A program made the translations under genes and the position numbers. The notes under the pieces are model-generated. The model did not search any database. It worked only from the letters and a program-made list of their open reading frames with translations, and was not told the DNA's origin. From Teichococcus rhizosphaerae (GTDB taxonomy: Bacteria > Pseudomonadota > Alphaproteobacteria > Acetobacterales > Acetobacteraceae), in NCBI RefSeq assembly GCF_002631185.1, contig NZ_PDNU01000014.1, positions 1 through 33,350 of the forward strand: 33,350 nucleotides of DNA. The letters run 5' to 3'. Below are positions 21,930 through 30,931 of the stretch, piece after piece (the first letter of the stretch is position 1; each line of letters begins with the position of its first letter).

Positions 21930-22946
21930 TCAGGCATCTCCACCCGTTCGGGCAGTTCCGCCCGGGCGGGACCTGCTCTGGCGGTCCAGCGCCGGGTCCT
22001 GCTCCGTGGGCGGGACAGGAGGTGTGGCGTCCCTCCCGGCCACGACCTTTCCGGGCGCCCCAGCGGGCAGGCGCCCCGCCTCCAGCCAGTGGCGGGCCAG
22101 CGGCCACAGGCTGTCCCGGAAGCGGTCATGGAAGAAGGCGAAGTGCCCGATCGCGGCCGCCCCGACCATGCCCGGCGCGATGCGCAGATGGGTGCGCGGG
22201 CTGGCGCAGTAGTAGCCCAGCAGGCGCTCGATGGCGGGGATGGTGCCGAACGGGTCGTCGGTCAGGCTGATGGCCAGGATCGGCGCGCCCACCCGCGCGA
22301 AGCGGTCCGGCAGCCCGGCGCCGCCCCGCAGCGTGCGCTCGAAGCGGGCGCCCATCCGGCTCCAGTCCCGCGCCACGCCGGCGGGGGTGTCCTCCATCCA
22401 GCCCAGCCGGCGTGCCGGGACGTAGCCGAGGAGCCCCGCCAGCGCCGGCATCGCCACATGCCAGCGCAGCAGCATGCGCAGGCGGGCGCGGGCCTCGTAG
22501 TCGCGCCAATGGGCATATTGCGCCCCCACCGTGACGATGCGCCGCAGCCTTTGCGCCGATGGCGCCAGCCCCAGCGCGAAGCCGCCGATGGAATGCGCCA
22601 CCACATCGACGGGGCGACCGGGGAAGCGCGCCATGGCGGTGCGCAGCGCCGCCTCCAGGTCGAGCTCCCCCCAGTCCCGCCAATCCGCCCGGAAGCCCCG
22701 CAGCCGGCGGGGCCGCGATTCGCCGATGCCGCGGTAGTCGAAGGTCAGCACGTCGAAGCCGGCGGCGGCGAGGAAAGCGGCGAAGCGGCCGTAGTAGCGG
22801 CTGCGCACGGAGGTGGCGGGGCCGATCACCACGACGGAACGCGCCGGCCCCGCGGCGCCGGCGGGCCAGTGATGGCCGCCCAGCACCACCCCGTCCGCCG
22901 CCAGGATGCGCAGCGGCTCGGCCTCCAGGGTCCGCGCCATGGCCAT
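21930..22946 (-). CDS. Alpha/beta hydrolase (COG4757-like)
   Basis: A 338-residue alpha/beta hydrolase. The nucleophile is S119 in VVAHSIGG, with Ala in place of the first Gly of the GxSxG elbow; the acid is probably Asp in LTDDPFG and the base His in IGHFAFF. FDYRGIGES precedes the nucleophile, as in this family. The substrate is unknown. The last 45 or so residues after LEAGRLPAG are Pro-, Arg- and Gly-rich and look disordered. ATGs at 22946 and 22940 share one GGGGAGG ribosome site. The SDR gene ends 93 nt upstream on the same strand, so they may be co-transcribed. Confidence 0.85.
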   Translation of the reverse strand: MAMARTLEAEPLRILAADGVVLGGHHWPAGAAGPARSVVVIGPATSVRSRYYGRFAAFLAAAGFDVLTFDYRGIGESRPRRLRGFRADWRDWGELDLEAALRTAMARFPGRPVDVVAHSIGGFALGLAPSAQRLRRIVTVGAQYAHWRDYEARARLRMLLRWHVAMPALAGLLGYVPARRLGWMEDTPAGVARDWSRMGARFERTLRGGAGLPDRFARVGAPILAISLTDDPFGTIPAIERLLGYYCASPRTHLRIAPGMVGAAAIGHFAFFHDRFRDSLWPLARHWLEAGRLPAGAPGKVVAGRDATPPVPPTEQDPALDRQSRSRPGGTARTGGDA

Positions 22947-23039
22947 TCGCCTCCCCGATCACCCACCCGCCACATTCCTTCGCATGGCGGCGGGAAGCGG
23001 CCAAGGCGCCACGGCATGCGGGCCACAAGGGGCGGGGGC

Positions 23040-23891
23040 TCAGAGCATGGGGCGCCCGCCGGTCACCGGGATCAGCGCGCCGCTCATGTAGCTGCCCTCG
23101 TCGGAGGCGAGCAGCACATAGGCGCCCGCCAGCTCGGCGGGCTGGCCCGGGCGGCCCATCGGCGTGTTCTCGCCGAAGCTCTGCACCGTCTCCGCATCCA
23201 TCGTCGAGGGGATCAGCGGCGTCCAGATCGGGCCGGGCGCCACGGCGTTCACCCGGATGCCCTTCTCCGCCAGGAGCTGCGCCAGCCCCGCCGTGAAGTT
23301 GGCGATCGCGCCCTTGGTCGTCGCATAGGCCAGCAGGCTGGGGGAGGGGTTCTTGGCGTTGATCGAGCTGGTGTTGATGATGGCGCTGCCCGGCCTCAGA
23401 TGCGGCAGCGCCGCCTTGCACAGATAGAACTGGCTGTGGATGTTGGTGCGGAAGGTGACGTCCCATTCCTCCGCGCTGATGTCCTCCAGGCTGGAGAAGG
23501 ACGCCTGGTGCGCGGCGTTGTTCACCAGGATGTCGAGCCGGCCGAACTCCTTCAGCGCGCGCTCCACCAGGGCCTTGCAGTGGCTCTCCTCCTTGATGTC
23601 GCCCGCCACCAGCACCGCCTTGCGGCCGGCCTTCTCCACCCAGCGCGCCGTTTCGCGCGCATCCTCCTCCTCGTTGTAGTAGGAGATCAGCACGTCCGCC
23701 CCTTCCCGCGCATAGGCGATGGCGACGGCGCGGCCGATGCCGGAGTCGCCGCCGGTGATCAGGGCGGCCCGGCCTTGCAGCCTGCCGCTGCCCTTGTAGC
23801 TTTCCTCGCCATGGTCCGGGCGCGGCCGCATCGCGTCCGTCTCGCCGGGCATGTCCTGCTGCTGCTTCGGCAGCGGCGGGGTGATGGTCAT
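23040..23891 (-). CDS. Short-chain dehydrogenase/reductase (YhdG / glucose-ribitol dehydrogenase-like)
   Basis: A 283-residue classical-extended SDR. After a 40-residue polar leader with QQQDMPGETDAM and YKGSGRLQGR, it has the cofactor motif TGGDSGIG (46-53), NNAA (124-127) and the catalytic S176, Y189 and K193 (YATTK). The leader and the RPDHGEESYKGSGRL pattern are typical of the stress-related SDRs found across bacteria (B. subtilis YhdF/YhxC type), which often belong to general-stress regulons. The ATG at 23891 follows GAGGAG. A GGAAC-N17-GTT element upstream matches the EcfG promoter, as for the manganese catalase. Its physiological substrate is not known. Confidence 0.92.
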   Translation of the reverse strand: MTITPPLPKQQQDMPGETDAMRPRPDHGEESYKGSGRLQGRAALITGGDSGIGRAVAIAYAREGADVLISYYNEEEDARETARWVEKAGRKAVLVAGDIKEESHCKALVERALKEFGRLDILVNNAAHQASFSSLEDISAEEWDVTFRTNIHSQFYLCKAALPHLRPGSAIINTSSINAKNPSPSLLAYATTKGAIANFTAGLAQLLAEKGIRVNAVAPGPIWTPLIPSTMDAETVQSFGENTPMGRPGQPAELAGAYVLLASDEGSYMSGALIPVTGGRPML

Positions 23892-23924
23892 CTCGGTTCT
23901 CCTCGCGAAAGGGCGTCGTGGGCT

Positions 23925-23949
23925 AACCAGCGCGTCCGGGCAGAGTTCC
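23925..23949 (-). promoter_or_regulatory. EcfG-like general-stress promoter before the SDR gene
   Basis: On the minus strand GGAAC (23949-23945) is followed after exactly 17 nt by GTT (23927-23925), which fits GGAAC-N16-CGTT except for G in place of C. It ends 33 nt before the start codon at 23891. Confidence 0.6.
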
Positions 23950-24037
23950 GGTGGGGATGAGGGCGCAACCGCCGGATGGCGCGCCCGCGCGGGCGCGCCG
24001 CATCCTCCCCTCCGCCCACCGGAGAGAGAGAGCCGCC

Positions 24038-24517
24038 ATGCCACGCTTCCGCTGCGTGCCGATGCCGACCCGCACCGCCCGCCGCTTCCGCCAGACCGGC
24101 CGGGACGACCGCGGCCTGCCGCTGCACGCGCGCCCTGTCGACGGGCCGGGCTTCCCCTGCCGCCACTGCCTGCGCCTCGGCGCGCCGGGCGAGACGATGC
24201 TGCTCGGCAGCTACGACCTGCCCCACCCGCTCGGCACCTACTGGACGCCGAGCCCCATCTTCCTGCACGCGGGTGAGTGCCCGCGCTTCGAGGCGGAGGA
24301 CGAGATCGCCCCCATCGTGCTGGCCAACGGCCTCGTTTCCGTGCGTGCCTATGACGCGGCGGAGCTGTGCCTCTACGATCTCGGGCAGGTCTGCGAAGGC
24401 GGGGCCGTGGCCGCGCCGCTGATGCGCGCACTCGATGATCCGCGCACCCGCTTCATCAACATCCACACCGCCCGCCCCGGCTGCCTGCTGACGGCGGTCG
24501 AGCCGCTGGAGGGGTAG
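24038..24517 (+). CDS. DUF1203 family protein
   Basis: A 159-residue protein of the uncharacterised DUF1203 family. Recognisable elements are the N-terminal FRCVPMPT, the PCRHCL cysteine pair, the acidic GETMLLGSYDL, the GPIFLH segment and the C-terminal FINIHTARPGC. The start at 24038 follows a GAGAGAGAG run. The frame stays open upstream to 23951 but would then overlap the SDR promoter. The gene is divergent from the SDR gene. Function is unknown; the conserved Cys and His suggest metal or redox chemistry, which is conjecture. Confidence 0.85.
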   Translation: MPRFRCVPMPTRTARRFRQTGRDDRGLPLHARPVDGPGFPCRHCLRLGAPGETMLLGSYDLPHPLGTYWTPSPIFLHAGECPRFEAEDEIAPIVLANGLVSVRAYDAAELCLYDLGQVCEGGAVAAPLMRALDDPRTRFINIHTARPGCLLTAVEPLEG

Positions 24518-24648
24518 GCCACGGGCGGGGGGGGAAGGCGGGAGGCAGTGGATGCTGCCGAAATGCCGCGCAGAACGGAAGCTCCTGCCGCGCCGCCCGG
24601 GGCAGCATGGCGGCCGATCCTGTGACGGATGGATGAGGACCACCCCGC

Positions 24649-25518
24649 ATGGCCACGCTTTCACGGCCTGAAAACCCTGGCCTCCTTCTGCGCCCGCTCG
24701 CTCCGGCCGACCTGCCGGCGGCGCATGCCCTTTCCGCCGCGCTGCGCTGGCCGCACCGGCTGGAGGACTGGGCCTTCGCGCTGGCGCTGGGGGAAGGGCT
24801 GGCGGCCGAGCGGGAAGGGCGGCTGGTGGGCACCGCCATGGGCTGGCGCCACGGCCCCGGCTTCGCGACGCTCGGATCGGTGATCGTGGATGACGCCATG
24901 CAGGGTCGCGGCATCGGCCGGCGCCTCACGCAGGGCGTGCTGGACCGGCTGGGCGAGGATTGCCGCGTGCTGCTCCACGCCACCGAGGCCGGTGCGCCCC
25001 TCTACCGCAGCCTGGGCTTCCGCCCCGCGCTGGAGATCCGCCAGCACAACGGGCTGGCGCGGGCCCCGGCGGAGCAGGCGGCGCCGGCCGGCCTGACGCT
25101 GCGCCCGGTGCGGCCGCAGGATGCGGGCGCCCTGGTGGCGCTCGACGCGGAGGCCACCGGCACGCCGCGCGCGGCCCTGCTGCATGCCGTGCTCCCCCTG
25201 GCTGAGGGGGTCGTGCTGGAGCGGGGCGGCATGCCGGCCGGCTTCGCCCTGATCCGCCCCTTCGGCCGGGGGGAGGTGGTGGGGCCGGTGGTGGCGCCCG
25301 GCGTGGAGGCGGCCCGGCTGCTGATCGGCCACTGGCTCGCCGCACGGGCGGGGCGGTTCCTGCGCCTCGACGTTCCGGCGGAAAGCGGCCTCGGCGGCTG
25401 GCTCGCCGCGCATGGGCTGGCCGAAGTGGGCGCCGTCGCCGGCATGGTGCGGGGCGCGGCACCCCGGCGGCGGCCCGATCTCGCCAATTACGCGCTGGTC
25501 AGCCAGGCCCTGGGCTGA
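24649..25518 (+). CDS. Two-domain GNAT acetyltransferase (YitH-like), copy 1
   Basis: A 289-residue protein. An N-terminal GNAT domain (about 12-135) has the acetyl-CoA pyrophosphate loop intact in DDAMQGRGIGRRL and the late APLYRSLGF. A second domain (about 148-289) starts at LTLRPVRPQDAGALVALD and ends in LANYALVSQALG, as in proteins with the Acetyltransf_18 domain. The acceptor substrate is unknown. The gene is followed at 25602 by a paralogue of the same length, roughly half identical by eye. A ribosome site is not evident before the ATG (GAGGACC is about 12 nt upstream). Confidence 0.85.
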   Translation: MATLSRPENPGLLLRPLAPADLPAAHALSAALRWPHRLEDWAFALALGEGLAAEREGRLVGTAMGWRHGPGFATLGSVIVDDAMQGRGIGRRLTQGVLDRLGEDCRVLLHATEAGAPLYRSLGFRPALEIRQHNGLARAPAEQAAPAGLTLRPVRPQDAGALVALDAEATGTPRAALLHAVLPLAEGVVLERGGMPAGFALIRPFGRGEVVGPVVAPGVEAARLLIGHWLAARAGRFLRLDVPAESGLGGWLAAHGLAEVGAVAGMVRGAAPRRRPDLANYALVSQALG

Positions 25519-25601
25519 CAAAGGGGGGCGCCGCGCGGGGCCGGCACCCGGCCATGCCGGGCAGCATGACGGGCGGCGCGGCAGGGGCGGAGAAGCATGG
25601 C

Positions 25602-26468
25602 ATGACGAACACCCTCCGGGCGGGCCCGCCGCCCATCACCCTGCGGCCGCTGACGGCGGAGGACCTGCCCGCGGCGCAGCGCCTCACCGCCGCCATGCGC
25701 TGGCCGCACCGGCAGGAGGACTGGGCCTTCCTGCTCCGCACCGGCGAGGGGCTGGCGGCCGAGCGGGACGGGCGGCTGGTGGGCACCGCCATGGGCTGGC
25801 GCTTCGGCGCGGAGTTCGCCCGCATCGGCATGCTGCTGGCCGACCCGCCCCGCTACGACACTGCGCTTGCCCGCCTGCTGATGGAGGCGATGATGGCGCG
25901 GCTCGGCCGGCGCGGCATCCTGCTCAACGGCACTCCGGCGGGAATGCCGCTCTATGAAGCGCTGGGCTTCGCGCGGACGGGGATCGTCCGGCAATACCAG
26001 GGCGCCTCCTTCTCCATCGGCCTCGTGCCGCTGCCGCCCGGCCACCGCCTGCGGCCGGTCGGCCAGCGGGACCACGCGCTGCTGGCGGCGCTCGACGCAT
26101 CGGCCTCCGGCCTGCCGCGCCAGGCGCTGATCGCCGCCCTGCTGGAGGGCGCCAAGGGCGTGGCGCTGGACCATGCGGGCGAGGTGGCGGGCTTCGCGCT
26201 GATGCGCCGCTTCGGGCAGGGGCAGGTGATCGGCCCGGTGGTGGCGCCGGGGCCGGAGATGGCGAAGGCGCTGATCGGCCACTGGCTGGGCGTGCAGCAG
26301 GGCCAGTTCGTGCGGGTGGACGTGCCGGCGGAAAGCGGGCTGCCCGCCTGGCTGGAGGCGCTGGGCCTCGACGATGCCGGCACCGTGACCGGGATGGCGC
26401 TTGGCCGGCCGCCCGCCCCGCGAGGCGCGCCGCGCGGCTATGCGCTGGTGAGCCAGACCCTGGGCTGA
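25602..26468 (+). CDS. Two-domain GNAT-like protein (YitH-like), copy 2, acetyl-CoA loop lost
   Basis: A 288-residue paralogue of the preceding gene, with the same two-domain layout and shared blocks such as RWPHR.EDWAF, GEGLAAER.GRLVGTAMGWR, GPVVAPG and the end YALVSQTLG. Where copy 1 has QGRGIGRRL, copy 2 has RYDTALARL, so the Gly-rich loop that binds the acetyl-CoA pyrophosphate is gone. The protein may no longer acetylate with this domain, or may use another donor. The start at 25602 is chosen because it gives the length of copy 1 and has GGAG about 10 nt before it; ATGs at 25554 and 25566 are in the same frame. The reading frame is intact, so it is not a simple pseudogene. Confidence 0.82.
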   Translation: MTNTLRAGPPPITLRPLTAEDLPAAQRLTAAMRWPHRQEDWAFLLRTGEGLAAERDGRLVGTAMGWRFGAEFARIGMLLADPPRYDTALARLLMEAMMARLGRRGILLNGTPAGMPLYEALGFARTGIVRQYQGASFSIGLVPLPPGHRLRPVGQRDHALLAALDASASGLPRQALIAALLEGAKGVALDHAGEVAGFALMRRFGQGQVIGPVVAPGPEMAKALIGHWLGVQQGQFVRVDVPAESGLPAWLEALGLDDAGTVTGMALGRPPAPRGAPRGYALVSQTLG

Positions 26469-26478
26469 GGGGGCGGCC

Positions 26479-26508
26479 TTGTCAGGGGCTTTGCCGCCTC
26501 GCTAGAGT
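26479..26508 (+). promoter_or_regulatory. Promoter candidate for the Lrp-family gene
   Basis: TTGTCA (26479-26484) and TAGAGT (26503-26508) are 18 bp apart, 43 nt before the ATG at 26552. Five of six and four of six bases match the sigma-70 consensus. Confidence 0.45.
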
Positions 26509-26551
26509 CCGCGCCGGCGACAGAGACTCCCGCAATCCGGAACCCCGCTGC

Positions 26552-27049
26552 ATGGTGCCTGGCGTCCCCAAGCTGGACCGCATCGACATCCGCATCCTCT
26601 CGCATCTGCAGAAGCACGGCCGCGCCACCAATGTCGAGCTGGCCGAGGCGGTGGGGCTTTCCGCCAGCCCGTGCCTCGCGCGCGTCAAGCGCCTGGAGAA
26701 GGCGGGCTACATCACCGGCTACAGCGCGCAGGTCCAGCTCCAGAAGCTCGGCAGCACCGTCATCATCTACACCCAGGTCACGCTGGCCGACCACCGCAGC
26801 CAGGACTTCTCCCGCTTCGAGGCCCGCGTGCGGCTGATGAGCGAGGTGATGGAGTGCTATCTCGTCAGCGGCGGCTACGACTACCTGATCAAGTTCGTCG
26901 TCTTCTCCATCCAGCACTACCAGGAAACCATGGAGCGGATGCTGGCGATGGACATCGGCGTGGAGAAATACTTCTCCTATGTCGTGATGAAGCCGGTCTT
27001 TGTGAAGCACCACCACGACCTCGAGGGCTTCCTCAACCGGGAGGCATGA
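26552..27049 (+). CDS. Lrp/AsnC-family transcriptional regulator
   Basis: A 165-residue regulator. The helix-turn-helix covers about 8-58 (LDRIDIRILSHLQKHGRATN, then VGLSASPCLARVKRLEKAGYI), and the ligand-binding RAM domain follows (about 68-150) with the usual VMECYLVSGGYDYLIKFVV. Lrp relatives respond to amino acids and form octamers that wrap DNA. The start at 26552 has no strong ribosome site. It comes after the GNAT pair but has its own likely promoter, and is tail to tail with the XRE-cupin gene, 11 nt apart. The targets are unknown. Confidence 0.93.
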   Translation: MVPGVPKLDRIDIRILSHLQKHGRATNVELAEAVGLSASPCLARVKRLEKAGYITGYSAQVQLQKLGSTVIIYTQVTLADHRSQDFSRFEARVRLMSEVMECYLVSGGYDYLIKFVVFSIQHYQETMERMLAMDIGVEKYFSYVVMKPVFVKHHHDLEGFLNREA

Positions 27050-27060
27050 GGGCGCGGCCC

Positions 27061-27693
27061 TCAGAGATGCGGCTCGAGGATGCTGATGATCCAGATGACC
27101 GTCGCCGCCTGCGCCGAGTGGTTGGCGAGGCTGTGGGGATGGCGGCTGTCGAACTGGAAGCTGTCGCCCTCGGCGAGATCCGCCTGCCGCTCGCCCACCG
27201 TCAGCGCCACGCGGCCGGACACCACATAGCCGCCCTTCTCCCCCGGCCCGGTCAGCATCTCGTCGGCCGTGCCGCCAGGGGGCAGCGTCACCATCATGAA
27301 GCGCAGGCCCCGCTCGCCACGCGGCGAGAGAAGCTCCTTCACCATCCTCGACTTTCCCACCACGACGCGCGGGCGCTCCGCGCGGCGCCGCACGAACGGG
27401 AGCATCTCCGCGCCGCGCGGCTCCGCCCCGCCATTCGCGGGGGCCGCCGCGCCATTGCCCACCTCGCCCCCCGCCTCTCCGATGAACGCCCAGAGATTGA
27501 CGCCGAGCGCCATGGTCAGCCGCTGGATGGTCCGCATCGAGGGATTGGCCTGGCCGCGCTCGATCTGGCTGATCAGCCCGGCCGAAAGGCCCGCCTTCGC
27601 GGCCAGGGCGGGAATGGTCAGCCCCAGTTCGGCCCGGAGCGCGCGCAGCCGGATGCCGATGCGCATGGCCTCATCCGCGGCTGGCGCCGCCAT
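27061..27693 (-). CDS. XRE-family regulator with C-terminal cupin domain (PuuR-like)
   Basis: A 210-residue regulator with an XRE helix-turn-helix at about 12-66 (IGIRLRALRAELGLTIPALA, LSAGLISQIERGQANPSMRT) and a cupin fold at about 135-205 (GEKGGYVVSGRVALTVGE, GDSFQFDSRHPHSLAN), which senses a small ligand. E. coli PuuR and SutR share this design. Starts are uncertain: ATG at 27693 lacks a ribosome site, and GTG at 27702 or TTG at 27708 (with AAGGA 8 nt before it) are in frame. It is divergent from the dpp-type operon. Two inverted repeats between them are likely its operators. Confidence 0.9.
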   Translation of the reverse strand: MAAPAADEAMRIGIRLRALRAELGLTIPALAAKAGLSAGLISQIERGQANPSMRTIQRLTMALGVNLWAFIGEAGGEVGNGAAAPANGGAEPRGAEMLPFVRRRAERPRVVVGKSRMVKELLSPRGERGLRFMMVTLPPGGTADEMLTGPGEKGGYVVSGRVALTVGERQADLAEGDSFQFDSRHPHSLANHSAQAATVIWIISILEPHL

Positions 27694-27803
27694 TCCGGGC
27701 ACGGCCAATGGTCCCGTCCTTTCCTTTGCACGGCGGGGATAACGCGAATCAGGCGCGCTCGCCACGTCGCCCAGGCGGGAATGCAAAACACGGCTTGACC
27801 GCA

Positions 27804-27847
27804 GTTTCAATATAATGAAACGATCCTTTCGGCGTTTCATGCGAAAC
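27804..27847. promoter_or_regulatory. Two inverted repeats (GTTTC...GAAAC) around TATAAT: likely XRE-cupin operators
   Basis: Repeat 1 is GTTTCA-N6-TGAAAC (27804-27821) and contains a perfect TATAAT (27811-27816). Repeat 2 is GTTTC-N4-GAAAC (27834-27847). The first repeat reads AATATAATGAA at its centre, close to the E. coli PuuR site as I recall it. No good -35 is found for TATAAT. The pair lies in the 330-bp gap between the divergent regulator gene and the dpp-type operon, so it probably controls one or both. Confidence 0.6.
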
Positions 27848-28027
27848 CTGCGCCGGACGAGCGTGGCGCGCATGAAGGCTGCGGAGGCGAAGGTCATGCG
27901 GCGCAACGGCGTGCCGAAGGGAATGGGCTTGAGCAACGTCTCCGCCTTGTTGCGAGGCCGCGTGAAGCGCGAGAAGGCCGGCAAGGCCGCGCGGCGAACC
28001 CTGGACACTGGGATGGCCGGACGATGA
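27815..28027 (+). CDS. Possible small basic ORF in the leader of the dpp-type operon (doubtful)
   Basis: An open frame of 70 codons rich in Arg and Lys (starts MKRSFRRFMRNLRRTSVARM). Its TGA overlaps the ATG of the first permease gene in an ATGA arrangement, as would be expected for translational coupling, and that permease has a poor ribosome site of its own. Against it, the first ATG lies inside the inverted repeat and overlaps TATAAT, so a transcript from there would lack it; internal ATGs at 27839 and 27872 would be needed. There is no ribosome site and no recognised family. A non-coding leader is equally likely. Confidence 0.2.
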   Translation: MKRSFRRFMRNLRRTSVARMKAAEAKVMRRNGVPKGMGLSNVSALLRGRVKREKAGKAARRTLDTGMAGR

Positions 28028-28980
28028 GCAGCTATGTGATACGCCGCCTGCTGCAGGGCGCGGGCCTGTTGCTGCTCGTCTCCATGATCGGCTTCGCCAT
28101 CCTGCATCTGGCGCCCGGCGGCCCGCTCTCGCAGTTCGCGGCCGGGGGCGACATGACCCAGGAGGATCTCGACCGCGTGGCGGCGCAGCTCGGCCTGGAC
28201 CGGCCGCTGCCGATCCAGTACCTCGACTGGCTGTGGCGCATGCTGCAAGGCGACTGGGGCCTGTCCTACCGCGACCAGCAGCCGGTTCTGTCCGTGATCG
28301 GCTCGCATCTCGGCGCGACGCTGGAGCTGATGCTCACCTCCACGCTGCTGGCCATGATGATCGGCGCCTGGGTCGGCATCCTCGGCGCCATCCGCCGCTA
28401 CTCGCTGTTCGACGGGTTCGCCACGATCGGCGCGATGATCGCGCTCTCCATCCCAACCTTCTGGTTCGGCCTCGTGGTGATCTACGTCTTCTCCGTCGGG
28501 CTCGGATGGCTGCCCTCCGGCAACCGCTACACGATCGGCGACGAATCGCTGGCCAACCGGGTCCATCACCTGATCGGCCCCTGCATGGTGCTGGCGCTGG
28601 TCAGCACGGCGGTGTGGAGCCGCTACATGCGCTCCTCCATGCTCGACGTGATCCACCAGGACTACATCCGCACGGCACGCTCCAAGGGCATTCCCGAGCG
28701 GCGCATCCTGATCCACCACGCGGTGCGCAACGCGCTGCTGCCGATGATCACCATCACCGGCCTGCACCTCCCGACGCTGCTCAGCGGCGCGCTAGTGACC
28801 GAGACGGTCTTCACCTGGCCGGGCATGGGCCGGCTGTTCCTCGATTCCATCAACTACCGCGACTACCCGGTGGTGATGGGCATCCTGATGTTCACCGCCG
28901 TGCTGGTGCTGCTGGGAAGCCTGCTGGCCGATCTCCTCTACAACGTAGCCGATCCCCGCCTCGGAGCGAACGCAACATGA
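28024..28980 (+). CDS. Peptide-type ABC transporter permease (DppB/GsiC family)
   Basis: A 318-residue inner-membrane permease with six hydrophobic segments. The first helix begins MSSYVIRRLLQGAGLLLLVS, LHLAPGGPLS follows, and the EAA-type loop is YIRTARSKGIPERRILIHHA. The late motif ETVFTWPGMGRLF is characteristic of DppB-type subunits. It pairs with the next gene to import peptides, nickel or other small solutes. Its ATG lies about 200 nt from the TATAAT of the operator region, giving a long leader. The stop overlaps the DppC-type start by ATGA. Confidence 0.93.
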   Translation: MSSYVIRRLLQGAGLLLLVSMIGFAILHLAPGGPLSQFAAGGDMTQEDLDRVAAQLGLDRPLPIQYLDWLWRMLQGDWGLSYRDQQPVLSVIGSHLGATLELMLTSTLLAMMIGAWVGILGAIRRYSLFDGFATIGAMIALSIPTFWFGLVVIYVFSVGLGWLPSGNRYTIGDESLANRVHHLIGPCMVLALVSTAVWSRYMRSSMLDVIHQDYIRTARSKGIPERRILIHHAVRNALLPMITITGLHLPTLLSGALVTETVFTWPGMGRLFLDSINYRDYPVVMGILMFTAVLVLLGSLLADLLYNVADPRLGANAT

Positions 28981-29870
28981 GTGCATCGAGCAGCGTCGCG
29001 CCGCCCGCCGCGGCGGCGCGGCCCGCCCGCCGCCGCGGCGGTGCGCTGCGCCGCTTCCTCCGCCACAGGCTGGCGGTGTTCGGCGCCGGCGTGATCCTCT
29101 TCCTCACCCTGGCCTGCGCGCTCGGCCCCTACCTGCTGCCCTTCACCGACACCCACATCGACATCATGCAGCGCTTCGCGCCGCCCTTCTCGGGCGCGCA
29201 TGTGCTCGGCACCGACGCGCTCGGCCGCGACATGCTGGCACGGCTGCTGATGGCCGGGCGCATCTCGCTGCTGGTCGGCTTCTCGGCCATGGCCATCAGC
29301 ATGGTCATCGGCATCGCCGTCGGCATCGTCTCGGGCTATTATGGCGGCGTGGTCGGCACGGTGCTGATGCGCTTCGTCGATGCCATGCTCTGCTTTCCCA
29401 GCATCTTCCTGCTGCTGGCCATCTCGGCGCTGATCAACGCCTCGGTCAGCTCCATCATCCTCCTCATCGCCATCACCTCCTGGATGGAGGTGGCGCGCAT
29501 CGTCGAGGCGCAGATCCGCGCGCTGCGGGCGCGCGACTTCGCCGTGGCCGCGGAGGCGCTGGGCGCCAGCGACCGGCGGGTGATGTTCCGCGAGCTGCTG
29601 CCCAACGCCATCGCGCCCATCGTCGTCGCGGCCACGCTGAACGTGGCGCACGCCATCCTGGCGGAGTCCTACATCAGCTTCCTGGGCTACGGCATCCAGC
29701 CGCCGACGCCGAGCTGGGGCAACATGCTGGACAGCGCGCAGAGCTACCTGACCAGCGCCCCGTGGCTCGCCATCCTGCCCGGCCTCGCCATCACGCTCGC
29801 TGTCACCAGCTTCAACTTCATCGGCGACGGCCTGCGCGACGCGCTCGACCCGCGCATGGACGGCCGGTGA
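28977..29870 (+). CDS. Peptide-type ABC transporter permease (DppC/GsiD family)
   Basis: The partner permease, 297 residues. After a Pro/Ala/Arg-rich N-terminal tail, the first helix starts at about residue 30 (RLAVFGAGVILFLTLACALG). The family motifs GTDALGRDMLARLLMAGRIS and the EAA loop VAAEALGASDRRVMFRELLP are present, followed by ESYISFLGYGIQPPTPSWG. It is coupled to the DppB-type gene by a 4-bp overlap, and its stop touches the possible start of the next ATPase gene (TGATG). The layout is that of a standard dpp-type operon. Confidence 0.93.
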   Translation: MSASSSVAPPAAAARPARRRGGALRRFLRHRLAVFGAGVILFLTLACALGPYLLPFTDTHIDIMQRFAPPFSGAHVLGTDALGRDMLARLLMAGRISLLVGFSAMAISMVIGIAVGIVSGYYGGVVGTVLMRFVDAMLCFPSIFLLLAISALINASVSSIILLIAITSWMEVARIVEAQIRALRARDFAVAAEALGASDRRVMFRELLPNAIAPIVVAATLNVAHAILAESYISFLGYGIQPPTPSWGNMLDSAQSYLTSAPWLAILPGLAITLAVTSFNFIGDGLRDALDPRMDGR

Positions 29871-29884
29871 TGGAGGCGGCCAGC

Positions 29885-30930
<1,046 letters not shown>

Positions 30931-30931
<1 letters not shown>

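Noticed and set aside
27795-27816. TTGACC (27795-27800) and TATAAT (27811-27816) as one sigma-70 promoter
   Set aside because: The spacer is only 10 bp. TATAAT may still act with an activator, but the pair is not a standard promoter.
27061-28767. A 568-codon minus-strand frame that would extend the XRE-cupin protein upstream
   Set aside because: The upstream part crosses the operator region and the opposite permease gene and has no domain; the regulator begins near 27693.
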